Both the position numbers and the translations under genes were made by a program. From the IMG/VR virus record IMGVR_UViG_3300046002_005306, positions 1 through 24,069 of that record: DNA of 24,069 nt, one strand, 5' to 3'. The stretch's first letter is position 1, and the number at the start of each line of letters is the position of its first letter. Below, piece after piece: positions 7,913 to 15,204 of this stretch. The stretch is from a virus. The notes under the pieces are model-generated. The model was not told the DNA's origin. It ran no database searches and saw only the letters and a program-made list of their open reading frames with translations.

Positions 7913-7964
7913 CCGCTAATGCCGAAGAAATTGCCAACATAGTAGATGGCATGGAGCGGGAGGC
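7891..7964 (+). other. Candidate -1 programmed ribosomal frameshift signal
   Basis: In the gp26-like frame the codons AGT TTT TTC contain the classic heptamer T TTT TTC (7891-7897). After a 6-nt spacer (GAACCC), GCCTCCTG (7904-7911) can pair with CGGGAGGC (7957-7964) as an 8-bp stem with one G-T pair. Inside its loop, TGCCA (7932-7936) pairs with TGGCA (7947-7951). The zero-frame stop TGA (7910-7912) lies inside the stem. The -1 frame has no stop from 7864 to 8125 and no ATG until 7951. Slippage would give a product of about 352 residues with junction TSFF-RTRLLTANAEE. Pairing was done by eye. Confidence 0.55.
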
Positions 7965-8127
7965 TGATAGTATTCGAAATGAAAGTTTAAAAATGTCATG
8001 GTACATGCGCGGTGGAATAACTTATGATCAAGTGTTGGCCTTGAGTGCCAGTGAACGCACAATGATTTCAGCCATTATCAAAGACAACTTGGAAACCACA
8101 AAAAAATCAAAATTGCCATTTTTCTGA
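7951..8127 (+). CDS. Small protein downstream of gp26 (gp51-like?), or C-terminal part of a frameshifted gp26
   Basis: From the first ATG (7951) this frame gives 58 residues: an acidic helix, then MSWYMRGGITYDQVLALSA, ending NLETTKKSKLPFF. I recall similar short proteins with MRGG and a NLE.TKK..LPFF ending right after gp26 in other marine T4-like phages, sometimes labelled gp51 (baseplate hub assembly catalyst). That label is uncertain. The ATG at 7951 has no Shine-Dalgarno sequence and lies inside the stem of the frameshift signal. The frame is open upstream to 7864, overlapping the end of gp26, without any ATG. It may therefore be expressed mainly as an extension of gp26 by -1 frameshifting, or start internally at 7951 or 7993. 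Its stop overlaps the next start (TGATG). Confidence 0.65.
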   Translation: MEREADSIRNESLKMSWYMRGGITYDQVLALSASERTMISAIIKDNLETTKKSKLPFF

Positions 8128-8630
8128 TGCAACTAGAAACTGTAACTCAAGACATTCTGCACTGGGTGGAAAACTTTGTAGAAAAGCCACATCCTGCACT
8201 AGGAGGTTGGCCTCCGTGTCCGTTTGCAAGACAAGCAAGATTGAATCACAAGGTCAAAGTCATGATTGGCATTGATCCTTACTATGACATGAAGTCCAGA
8301 GCCAGTTGGGGCATGGGTGACCACGAAGTAATTGTGTATGCCTACGATCCTGCTGTATGGCTCTACGAACAATTTAGCACTGCACTCCGAGATGCCAATC
8401 AGGAATTTTTGTTGAGCAAAGATTTACTGGTGTTGGAAGATCATCCTGCTGACCCAGAAATTGTCAACGGCGTCAGCATGAATCAAGGTACCTATGCACT
8501 GGCCATGGTGCAAAGTCTCAGCAAGCTGGATACAGCAGCAGCACAAATGCACCATAAAGGCTTTTACGATTCATGGCCCACAGACTATCTTGAGCTGTTG
8601 TTTCAGCATCGAAAGGATCCCAGAGCATGA
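8127..8630 (+). CDS. Unknown protein with PPCPFARQAR motif
   Basis: This 167-residue soluble protein has no signal or membrane segment. Residues 10-35 read WVENFVEKPHPALGGWPPCP followed by FARQAR. A tryptophan, then a CPFA motif and a KV.V strand, recalls the DUF1415 family of bacterial proteins, but the C-terminal half (ALAMVQSLSKLDTAAAQMHH, then GFYDSWPTDYLELLF) does not obviously fit. I therefore give no function. The start shares a base with the previous stop (TGATG), and its own stop overlaps the next start (ATGA), so it is translated in series with the baseplate genes. Similar genes with the CPFAR motif occur, as far as I recall, in other aquatic phages. Confidence 0.6.
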   Translation: MQLETVTQDILHWVENFVEKPHPALGGWPPCPFARQARLNHKVKVMIGIDPYYDMKSRASWGMGDHEVIVYAYDPAVWLYEQFSTALRDANQEFLLSKDLLVLEDHPADPEIVNGVSMNQGTYALAMVQSLSKLDTAAAQMHHKGFYDSWPTDYLELLFQHRKDPRA

Positions 8631-9070
8631 GTTATCAGTTTGGCAGGATTGATCTAAGCAAGACCAATTACTCAGAAACAGTAGACTGGGAATACATCAC
8701 CAGTCGAGAACCCGATGTACTGGCCAAACTAGATGATATCTACAGAACCTACTGCATCTACAAACACTTTGCTAGTGTCATGCCCATGTTTCACAGTAGA
8801 TACAATGATCCTATGGCTGACATCATTGGCTACTATGACAACAAAAAACTAGTTGCATTCAGTCTAATACGCAAATTTGATTTGCACAATGCACAGTGTG
8901 ATCAGTTTGCATGGACTTACCATCAACCCAAACTACGGCTGGGTATCGAGACAATGAAAACAGAATGTGCAATTTACAAAGCACGAGGGTTTCGATACCT
9001 GTATCTTGAGCAAGCACACCTGTACAAATCCAACATGGACGGATTTGAAATACTAGGACCACTGGAGTAA
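8627..9070 (+). CDS. Putative GNAT-like acyltransferase
   Basis: This 147-residue protein has a pattern that suggests the GNAT fold: a strand pair DIIGYYDNKKLVAFSLIRKF, then FAWTYHQPKLRLGIETMKTE, then YKARGFRYLYLEQAHLYKSN and a terminal GFEILGPLE. The central LG...E..Y...GF.YLYL succession recalls the arginyl/leucyl-tRNA-protein transferase branch of that superfamily. I see no clear acetyl-CoA pyrophosphate loop (Q/RxxGxG/A), so enzymatic activity is unproven and the call is a fold guess. It overlaps the preceding gene by four bases (ATGA), while GGAG near its own end serves the following gene. The partners in the unit are the CPFAR protein and the DUF6614-like protein. Confidence 0.45.
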   Translation: MSYQFGRIDLSKTNYSETVDWEYITSREPDVLAKLDDIYRTYCIYKHFASVMPMFHSRYNDPMADIIGYYDNKKLVAFSLIRKFDLHNAQCDQFAWTYHQPKLRLGIETMKTECAIYKARGFRYLYLEQAHLYKSNMDGFEILGPLE

Positions 9071-9074
9071 ACAC

Positions 9075-9407
9075 ATGGACATTTATACAATCTGGGCCAA
9101 CAAGGCCGGCGACATTTCAGATCTTGAATGGGTCACGGGCATGAAAAGTTTCTTTGATCATTTGATCTCTGAAGGCAAAATGGAGAGCTATAGAATCACA
9201 CGCTGCAAGATGGGATTCCGCAGCATTGCTGACATGCCTGAATGGATGATCTTGATGGAGTTCACAGGCATGGCCCAAATGGATTCAGCATTTAAACGGG
9301 TAGCACCCCTGGAAGGTGAACTCGAAGTCAAACACAAAAGTTTCAATCAGTTTGTGTCAGGTGATATTCAACATGCCTTGTTCAGGGATTGGCCTGATCA
9401 ATTTTGA
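9075..9407 (+). CDS. DUF6614-like small protein
   Basis: This 110-residue protein begins MDIYTIWANKAGDISDLEWV. It then has a segment like YRITRCKMGF, a strand segment MPEWMILMEFTGMAQMDSAF, and FKRVAPLEGELEVKH ending near ALFRDWPDQF. From memory this series matches DUF6614, a short family of unknown function common in Alphaproteobacteria, with a ferredoxin-like alpha/beta fold as in NIPSNAP-type proteins. GGAG lies 8 bases before the ATG. The last 26 bases overlap the end of the convergent radical SAM gene. In a phage it looks like a host-derived accessory gene. Role unknown. Confidence 0.65.
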   Translation: MDIYTIWANKAGDISDLEWVTGMKSFFDHLISEGKMESYRITRCKMGFRSIADMPEWMILMEFTGMAQMDSAFKRVAPLEGELEVKHKSFNQFVSGDIQHALFRDWPDQF

Positions 9408-10647
9408 TCATTTTCCATTCGGGCAATATAGTTTTCCATTCTTGCTTGGCATCATACCAATTGAGAAAAATTTTTAATTTTTCATGTAAAGTCTGATCAA
9501 ATTTACACGATTGTATTAGTTTTATTAAGCTATCAATGTTTATATGAGACTCAGTCACATGCGGAGACACAGCTAATTTTATGGATGTTTTTAGAATATC
9601 AACTACTGCTTGTTCTATTATTTCTGTAGGAACTGCAGACAATGAAAGATAGTCGGGCTCAACTAACACTTCTAGAGAAATAGAAATATCACGTTGAGAA
9701 CTCCATTCTAATAGATCAACAAGTTTAGATATGGTAAGAGCTTGTAGTGTATGATGAATATAAATATTGCTTGTGCCATAGCAGTCAACATACCTAGATA
9801 TGTTAGCATCTATAGTTGCCCAGTTACTGCCTCGACGAACATAATCCTGCAATTGATCTATTCCCTCAAGACTTACCACAAAAGAAACACTTTTAAAATG
9901 GCTAAGTTTTTTGTGAGTTTCAACAAGATCTTGACTTCCGTTGGTAATGAATACCAAATCAATGTTGGTTGATTTTGAATGATCAGCTGCAAGTAATTCG
10001 TCTATTAGAGTTTGATCTAACAACGGTTCACCACCCAACAATTTAATCTGTTTTGGCTGTTGTTCTAAGATTTGTCTTAGGTGTTGATAATTGTTGTTTT
10101 TCTTAAACTCAGATCTAATACGAGTCAAATAATCTGGATCCTCGGATAACTTGGCTTTTACCAAAGTATGTTGTTGATTTTTTTTCCAAATAGTATAAAT
10201 TTTACTACTAGATCCAGGATTACACATTGCACACGCAAAGTTGCAAAGATTACTGCAACGCACATCTGCGGTGACCAATAGATCATTACGGTAATCTTGT
10301 TTGTGTTTTATAAATGATGCTACCCAAGATTTATCAAGATTATTGTTATTGTTAGTTACAGTATTATTAATAACTTGTCTTAGACTAACTTGATTGTATT
10401 CTTCTTTTTTCCAGCATGAACTACATTCTGGTAGTGGATTACCAGCGGTTAACTGTTGTCTAAGATATTGCACATAGTCTGAATTTAGCCAAGTTGTCAA
10501 CAAGTCAGAATTCAGACTATAATCAGTTCTTCCAGAATATTGAGTTTTATCATGATCAATGTTACAACACACCATGAATTTCCCATCAGTATGATTTCTT
10601 ACACTGAACCACGGTGCCGAACAAAAAGTCTTTTTAGAAAATTCCAT
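9382..10647 (-). CDS. Radical SAM enzyme with N-terminal twitch/SPASM-like cysteine module
   Basis: This 421-residue protein has a radical SAM cluster motif CNFACAMC at Cys135/139/142. It is followed by GGEPLLD (the SAM-binding GGE) and strands such as LVFITNGS and VSFVVSLEG. Before it lie CSAPW, VCCN and PECSSCW, cysteine groups typical of SPASM or twitch domains that usually follow, rather than precede, the radical SAM core. An additional iron-sulfur cluster is likely. Such enzymes start radical chemistry on peptides, RNA or small molecules; the substrate cannot be told. It shares its N-terminal cysteine layout with the 496-residue gene at 13714-15204. The ATG at 10647 has no ribosome site, and a strong hairpin ends 12 bases upstream. 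The gene is AT-richer than the virion genes. Confidence 0.88.
   Translation of the reverse strand: MEFSKKTFCSAPWFSVRNHTDGKFMVCCNIDHDKTQYSGRTDYSLNSDLLTTWLNSDYVQYLRQQLTAGNPLPECSSCWKKEEYNQVSLRQVINNTVTNNNNNLDKSWVASFIKHKQDYRNDLLVTADVRCSNLCNFACAMCNPGSSSKIYTIWKKNQQHTLVKAKLSEDPDYLTRIRSEFKKNNNYQHLRQILEQQPKQIKLLGGEPLLDQTLIDELLAADHSKSTNIDLVFITNGSQDLVETHKKLSHFKSVSFVVSLEGIDQLQDYVRRGSNWATIDANISRYVDCYGTSNIYIHHTLQALTISKLVDLLEWSSQRDISISLEVLVEPDYLSLSAVPTEIIEQAVVDILKTSIKLAVSPHVTESHINIDSLIKLIQSCKFDQTLHEKLKIFLNWYDAKQEWKTILPEWKMIKIDQANP
9395..9414 (+). terminator. Weak terminator-like hairpin at the end of the plus-strand unit
   Basis: TGATCAA and TTGATCA form a 7-bp stem with a two-base loop, followed by TTTT on the plus strand. 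The stem is AT-rich and overlaps the stop codon of the DUF6614-like gene and the end of the convergent gene. Any termination would be weak. Confidence 0.3.
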
Positions 10648-10650
10648 TAC

Positions 10651-10658
10651 ATATTTAA
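10651..10658 (-). promoter_or_regulatory. TTAAATAT late-type box before the radical SAM gene
   Basis: The minus strand reads CTTAAATATG directly upstream of the radical SAM start codon, similar to the TTAAATA before the gp48-like gene. It is only three bases from the ATG, so if active the mRNA would be essentially leaderless. In AT-rich DNA this may be chance. Confidence 0.25.
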
Positions 10659-10860
10659 GAGCTGCTGAGCAGCTCAGTTGATTTCGCTTTGCTCATCAAC
10701 TTAATAGACATAAGAGCAACGCGACCTTAATACTCATCTAGATTAATTGGTCACACTTAGCCCTGACGGGCTAAGAAAAAACACGAGGTTCTCATCTGAG
10801 TAGCTCAGTCACACAGCGTTAGATCTACAGTGTACATACAATATGCACACAACACAGGCG

Positions 10861-11019
10861 GTTGTCCGGTACCTATTCAATCTGTCTTTACAACGGCGGC
10901 TTGCAAACATACGCTATCATGCTTGCAAAGCGTGGGGTTATGGTTAATCCCCATCATTGGGCCTTTTTACAATTCTTTTCAAACAGCAAAACCGCGGCAG
11001 TTTGCGATCGTCGTCCGGT
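10861..11019. repeat. Short direct repeats in the non-coding stretch
   Basis: GTTGTCCGGT at 10861-10870 recurs as GTCGTCCGGT at 11010-11019, and GCTTGCAAA occurs at 10899-10907 and again at 10921-10929. TTGCAA is also self-complementary. The repeats could be protein-binding sites or opposing strands of RNA helices. Confidence 0.6.
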
Positions 11020-11132
11020 CAAGGATAGTTGCTGAGTGCTTGCGGCAGCGGCAAGACTTCCATCCCTGCGATCCCTAATCCAGGTCTAGAGCACACGATA
11101 TTGGCCTGCGCAAGCCTTAACTGCTTAATTGA

Positions 11133-11561
11133 TTAAAGTTTGTTTATTATGTGCGAACCATGTACTCTTACTTGTATATGGCCGTTGTAATAATCTGTTG
11201 ATTCTAATACTTGTCTGCTGAACTGTTCACGAGCCTCGATGTAACTACATTCTGACTTGGATGCACAGTAGAAAAGTATCTCTCTGGTAAAGTTTTCGGT
11301 GCCTAATTGTTCGATGTCTTTTGAAAGTTCCGGGCTTGAACCGTAGTACTCGCGCCAGTCTGAGTCGACCTTGCTGCGAACTTTCTTTTTCTTTTTTATG
11401 CCGTTTTTTTGTTTTACTGTCTTGTAAGTTGTTTTTGAGAACTTAGCTAGTTTTTTGCCTATGTACTTGCGTCCAGATAGATTATTTCTGATTAAGTATA
11501 CAAATCCAACACACTCTTCGGGCAATGTCTCAACTGGGGTGTTTTGATATTGCCAAGTCAT
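11133..11561 (-). CDS. GIY-YIG family endonuclease, Seg-like
   Basis: This 142-residue protein starts MTWQYQNTPVETLPEECVGF, then VYLIRNN, SGRKYIGKKL, i.e. the GIY-YIG core as VYL and KYIG. A lysine-rich stretch follows (about residues 50-66), then SDWREYYGSSPELSKDIEQL and ENFTREILFYC, and SYIEAREQF with the expected metal-binding glutamate. Similar free-standing proteins in aquatic T4-like phages are usually annotated as Seg-like homing endonucleases. It lies just after gp46 (71-bp gap) and before the non-coding hairpin stretch, as expected for a mobile gene inserted between core genes. Only the N-terminal nuclease domain is present, with no long DNA-binding tail, so the target and even homing activity are open. 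Confidence 0.8.
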   Translation of the reverse strand: MTWQYQNTPVETLPEECVGFVYLIRNNLSGRKYIGKKLAKFSKTTYKTVKQKNGIKKKKKVRSKVDSDWREYYGSSPELSKDIEQLGTENFTREILFYCASKSECSYIEAREQFSRQVLESTDYYNGHIQVRVHGSHIINKL

Positions 11562-11632
11562 GTGTAGTTTTGCGTTGCTGCCTTATGTAGTAGTTAGCAT
11601 GATTGACGTGCTGATTGTAATTTTGATGCCTA

Positions 11633-13705
11633 TTATGACAACTCAATGTCTGTGTTGTAACTGGTAAAGCCGTTTTCTTTCACGACTTTGAGTATGTTTT
11701 CTACTCGCCCTGCAAGTTCATCTCTATGACTCACTAGCCAAATACTTTTGTTGCGTTCGCGGCTCATTTTCTTCAGTAGTGCAAGACTGGATTCAACACC
11801 TTGTGTGTCCAAGCCGTTGTCAATCAGTTCGTCAATGAACAGCAAGTTGATGGGGCTGTATAAACTTTCCCAGACATCACGGAACGCCCAGCTCATGCTT
11901 AGTATCAATCGATTACGTTCACCACGACTCAGGTTGTCAAAGTCCAGCTCACGGCCAAGTTCTTCGATGCTGACAGTGAGATCGTTCTGAAACTTCACAG
12001 TGTGTGGCAAGCCAATCCGATCTAGATAGTGTGTGAGTCGTGCATTGAGATAGCTCAAGTTCTGATCAATAATCTTCTTGCGAACAAAACTGTCCTTGCT
12101 GGTCAGTAGCTTGAGCAAGAAGTCCTGATGATCCTGAACACGAGTAAGCTCATTCAATGCATCATACGCAACTGATTGCAATGCCTGCGTGGTCATGTCA
12201 GTGATTTGTTCTGAATACGTGTCTACTTCGGCATGCTTGTTTTGAATTTGTACCAGCAAGTTAGCAACTTGTCCACTGTGTTTGATTGCATCAGCTTCTG
12301 AATCGTAGTGAGTCTTGGGAACAGGACCCAGTACCTCTACGGTTGTTTCCGCCAGTTGTTCTGCATACGGATCAGCTTCAATTTGTTTAGCGTCAATCTT
12401 TTGCTGAATGTTTTCTACTTCGCTGGAATGACGAATTGCTTCTGCTTCGGTTTTGTAATGTGGTACAGGCTGTGTTGCAGCAACAAAAATTTGTTTTGCT
12501 CGCAACACATTCCATTCTTCAGTCTTGGCAGCAACGGCTGCCTGTGCATCACTGAGTAATTTTTCTTTGTCAGCAAGTACTGTGGAATGTTGCACGTCAT
12601 GAAAATCTTGACCACAAGCATAACACTTGTGATCGTTTAGTGTGACAATTTCAGCAGCCAACTTTGAGATCAACACAGATTCTTTGTCAATATCTTTGCC
12701 CAGGCGAGCAACTTCTTTATCACGATCTGCTAGTTCTTTTGACTTTGTGATATACTCTGCTAGTGCTTGGTGTGCTTGTAATTCTGCTGCCACATCAAGT
12801 TCGCTGATGCTGGCCCTTAGCGTTTCTAAGTCTGCTAGATCTTTACTTTGCTTTTGTTGCCATGCTGTTTGGCGAGCCAACAGTGAATCTCGAGCATCTT
12901 GTTGTGTTTTCTTTGTGTTGTAAATTGCCAAGGCCTGGTGAGCTATCAGCTCTTCGGCAATGTTAATCTTGGACAAGTCGTTGTATTGCACAACCAATTG
13001 TGCAATGTCACTGTCGTGTTTGGTCTTCCACAAAGTTTGTCTGCGTTTTAAAGTTTCGATCTGTTCTTCGATACGCTTGTTGGCTTCTTGCACAGCTCGT
13101 ATACGCATTTCTTCTTGAGTAATAGAATCTTTGGTAATCTTGTTGAGGTCTTTGATCTTGTCAGCTCGCTCGCTCAGCAGTGTAATGCCCAGCAACTGCT
13201 CGATGATTGCTCGTTGCTCATTGGACTTCAGGCTCAAAAACGGTTCAGTGTAAGTATTCAGTGCCAGAATGTGCTTGAACATATCATGGCTCATGCCAAT
13301 CACTCGTTCGATAGCATCTTGTGTTTCTCTACTGTCACCCTGTGCATCATCAGAACTTTTGTCTTCGTTGTTGACGTAAAAGCGTAGCACATTGGGCTTG
13401 CGGCCTCGTTCAATTCGGTATTCCTGTCCATTGACGCCAAAGTCTAGGCCAACCAACATATTCTTGCCGTTGGTTTTGTTCACAAGATTGTCCTTGCGAA
13501 TATTGCTTAGAGCATTGCCGTATAGTGCATAGCTTAGTGCATTGATGATTGTGGTTTTGCCTGTGCCGTTACGTGATCCGTCACCGCCTAGATCCATATT
13601 CTCACCCAGCACAAGTGTAAGATCGTTACGATCAAAGTTGATACCTTGTGTGGCATTGCCCACACTCATGAAGTTTTTAACGGTTAAATTTTTAATATGA
13701 ATCAT
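11633..13705 (-). CDS. 46: Recombination endonuclease subunit gp46 (Rad50/SbcC-like)
   Basis: This 690-residue SMC-type ATPase is the partner of the gp47 nuclease. Walker A lies in GSRNGTGKTTIINALSYALY (about residues 43-62), and two long coiled coils surround the zinc hook CYACGQ at Cys361/Cys364. The ABC signature is LSRGERNRLILSMSWAFRD, Walker B with D-loop is LLFIDELIDNGLD, and the H-loop is WLVSHRDEL. In T4 the gp46/47 complex resects DNA ends for recombination-dependent replication and helps degrade host DNA. All motifs are intact. Length is somewhat above T4 gp46 (560). The start at 13705 is 8 bases after the stop of the upstream radical SAM gene. Unusually, it is separated from gp47 by four genes. 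Confidence 0.96.
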   Translation of the reverse strand: MIHIKNLTVKNFMSVGNATQGINFDRNDLTLVLGENMDLGGDGSRNGTGKTTIINALSYALYGNALSNIRKDNLVNKTNGKNMLVGLDFGVNGQEYRIERGRKPNVLRFYVNNEDKSSDDAQGDSRETQDAIERVIGMSHDMFKHILALNTYTEPFLSLKSNEQRAIIEQLLGITLLSERADKIKDLNKITKDSITQEEMRIRAVQEANKRIEEQIETLKRRQTLWKTKHDSDIAQLVVQYNDLSKINIAEELIAHQALAIYNTKKTQQDARDSLLARQTAWQQKQSKDLADLETLRASISELDVAAELQAHQALAEYITKSKELADRDKEVARLGKDIDKESVLISKLAAEIVTLNDHKCYACGQDFHDVQHSTVLADKEKLLSDAQAAVAAKTEEWNVLRAKQIFVAATQPVPHYKTEAEAIRHSSEVENIQQKIDAKQIEADPYAEQLAETTVEVLGPVPKTHYDSEADAIKHSGQVANLLVQIQNKHAEVDTYSEQITDMTTQALQSVAYDALNELTRVQDHQDFLLKLLTSKDSFVRKKIIDQNLSYLNARLTHYLDRIGLPHTVKFQNDLTVSIEELGRELDFDNLSRGERNRLILSMSWAFRDVWESLYSPINLLFIDELIDNGLDTQGVESSLALLKKMSRERNKSIWLVSHRDELAGRVENILKVVKENGFTSYNTDIELS

Positions 13706-13713
13706 ACTGTGTC

Positions 13714-15204
13714 TTATTTGCTAGTATACACGTATCCCATTGCAGATGCAATCTCGTTATGGGTTAATGCAAAGTTTTCCTGACGAATTTTGTCGTAATA
13801 GCCGATGTATTGCTGAAATTCTGTGCCAGGGCCAGCAGGAGAACTAAGCAGTGTTGTTGCAATGTTTTTGAGCTCTGGCCATCGACAGTTTTGATATCGA
13901 GCAATAACTAACTGTTGTGCAGATTTGGTTAAATTTTTAATGTCCAGAAGTGCAGGCTGAGAGACATAGTTTAATCGAACTTTAATACCTAATTGCTCAG
14001 CCCACTCAAACACATCTCCGAGATAAAATACGTTCATTATATTTACTGATGGCATTAAACTGATTTCAACGTTTGGCAATTTTAAATTGAGCAAACGTGT
14101 AATGTTTGATTCAACCTCAATCCAACTTCCGCCTCGTTCTAGTTCGAATCGTTTACCTATATTATCGATGCTAAAATGAATGTCTACATGCCTAAAATGC
14201 GACCATAGGGGGATTAATTTTTCTGGCCAGATGGAACCATTGCTGTTATAGTGCAAACGTATTTTACTAGCATGTCTCTCTTTGACTGCAATTTTTGCTA
14301 ACTGTGTTAACGACTTTACTAAAAATGGCTCACCACCATACATGTCAATATTGATTAATGAATCAAGAATCTTGCTAACTTGAGTTAACGCAGCCGATTC
14401 TTGATCCCAATTATAAATTTTTATTGGTATAGTTTTGTGTCTATGTTGCTCTTCGGCATGCGAAGAACTAGAATCACTATTGCAAATTCTACATTTAAAA
14501 TTACACACTGATCCAGGCTTGATATCCAACCTAGAAATAACTGGACTGTGGAGATGATTTATTAAATCTGTCTTTAACAGTGATAAATGCAGCATACGAC
14601 TACTAGTAATTCCCATGCTCTCGGTATTCCAGCATTTAGTACAGCCTTTGGGTTTTTTGCCTGATAAAAACTCTTGTCGCAATTCTTGCAATTCTGGAGC
14701 TTGGAAAAGTTCAGTTAACTCAGTTTTTATAACATTACCGATAACACCGTTATACACACAACAAGGTTTTACATTTTGTGCAGCATCAATTTCTAAATGC
14801 ATCCACGGAAGTGGGCAAATAGTATTAGGTAATGTAAAATTTGTGCCTAATTTGGTTGTGGATAAAAATTCCCCTGTGATAATTTTGAAAGGTACAGTAT
14901 CAGTGCTGAATTCTAAACATATACGTTGATTAGATAGTAATGAGTCTTGGCTGACGATTATCACAAAAAAGTTACTAACATCAATGTAATTGGCAGCTTG
15001 ATATAACTGTATTAACAGGTCATCCGGCACAGCATGCGATGTATAGATTATTAATCGTTCATTGGGTTGATAAACACTACGCCAGTTCTTTTGAAAAAAT
15101 TTATAAGCTGCCGCCGGGCTGTGTGTTAACTCTGCTAAATCAACACAGTCTAGCACCTGGTAGTCTTTTTCTATCAAGGCCAGAAACTCTGTAACACTAA
15201 TCAT
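13714..15204 (-). CDS. Second radical SAM enzyme with N-terminal extension
   Basis: This 496-residue protein has a radical SAM motif CNFKCRIC at Cys234/238/241, followed by YGGEPFLV and strands such as RLHYNSNGS and HIHFSIDN (read VDIHFSIDN). Upstream are the cysteine groups CPLPWMHLEI, KPCCVY and PKGCTKCW, the same arrangement as in the 421-residue protein at 9382-10647, so the two are probably paralogues. An additional domain of about 125 residues at the N-terminus (from MISVTEFLALIEKDYQVLDC) has no signature I recognise. The substrate is unknown. It sits between gp46 and three unknown genes. A 9-codon open frame with a good ribosome site overlaps its start by ATGA and may help translation. 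Confidence 0.87.
   Translation of the reverse strand: MISVTEFLALIEKDYQVLDCVDLAELTHSPAAAYKFFQKNWRSVYQPNERLIIYTSHAVPDDLLIQLYQAANYIDVSNFFVIIVSQDSLLSNQRICLEFSTDTVPFKIITGEFLSTTKLGTNFTLPNTICPLPWMHLEIDAAQNVKPCCVYNGVIGNVIKTELTELFQAPELQELRQEFLSGKKPKGCTKCWNTESMGITSSRMLHLSLLKTDLINHLHSPVISRLDIKPGSVCNFKCRICNSDSSSSHAEEQHRHKTIPIKIYNWDQESAALTQVSKILDSLINIDMYGGEPFLVKSLTQLAKIAVKERHASKIRLHYNSNGSIWPEKLIPLWSHFRHVDIHFSIDNIGKRFELERGGSWIEVESNITRLLNLKLPNVEISLMPSVNIMNVFYLGDVFEWAEQLGIKVRLNYVSQPALLDIKNLTKSAQQLVIARYQNCRWPELKNIATTLLSSPAGPGTEFQQYIGYYDKIRQENFALTHNEIASAMGYVYTSK

Larger units (their letters stand above)
10648..11132. other. 485-bp non-coding stretch with many hairpins, possible structured RNA
   Basis: No convincing gene in any frame. 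The longest open frame (plus, 10830-11078) has Cys/Gln-rich random composition and no ribosome site. The stretch is more GC-rich than its neighbours and holds a chain of inverted repeats: GAGCTGC/GCAGCTC (10659-10675), AGTTGAT/ATCAACT (10676-10701), CTTAGCCC-TGAC-GGGCTAAG (10756-10775), CTGAG/CTCAG (10796-10808), GGGG/CCCC with an inner TTA/TAA (10934-10952), and CTTGC/GCAAG (11039-11055). It also has two pairs of direct repeats. This density suggests a structured RNA or a protein-binding/replication region. The strand is not decided; both flanking genes are on minus. I see no tRNA, tmRNA or RNase P signature. Confidence 0.5.

Noticed and set aside
10676-10701. Hammerhead-ribozyme-like core on the minus strand (TTGATGA, short GC stem, GAAA)
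   Set aside because: The essential first C of CTGATGA is T here, and the flanks form a single hairpin instead of stems I and III with a cleavage site on the same strand.
10756-10781. CTTAGCCC-TGAC-GGGCTAAG as an intrinsic terminator
   Set aside because: On the plus strand it is followed by A6, not T6. On the minus strand the T-run precedes the stem. Neither direction gives a hairpin followed by a U-tract.
10796-10880. tRNA-like TAGCTCAGT on the plus strand
   Set aside because: No D-stem partner, no anticodon stem and no GGTTCRAAYCC-type T arm follow, so it is not a tRNA.
10830-11078. 82-codon plus-strand frame in the non-coding stretch
   Set aside because: No ribosome site, random-looking Cys/Gln-rich composition, and it crosses several hairpins.
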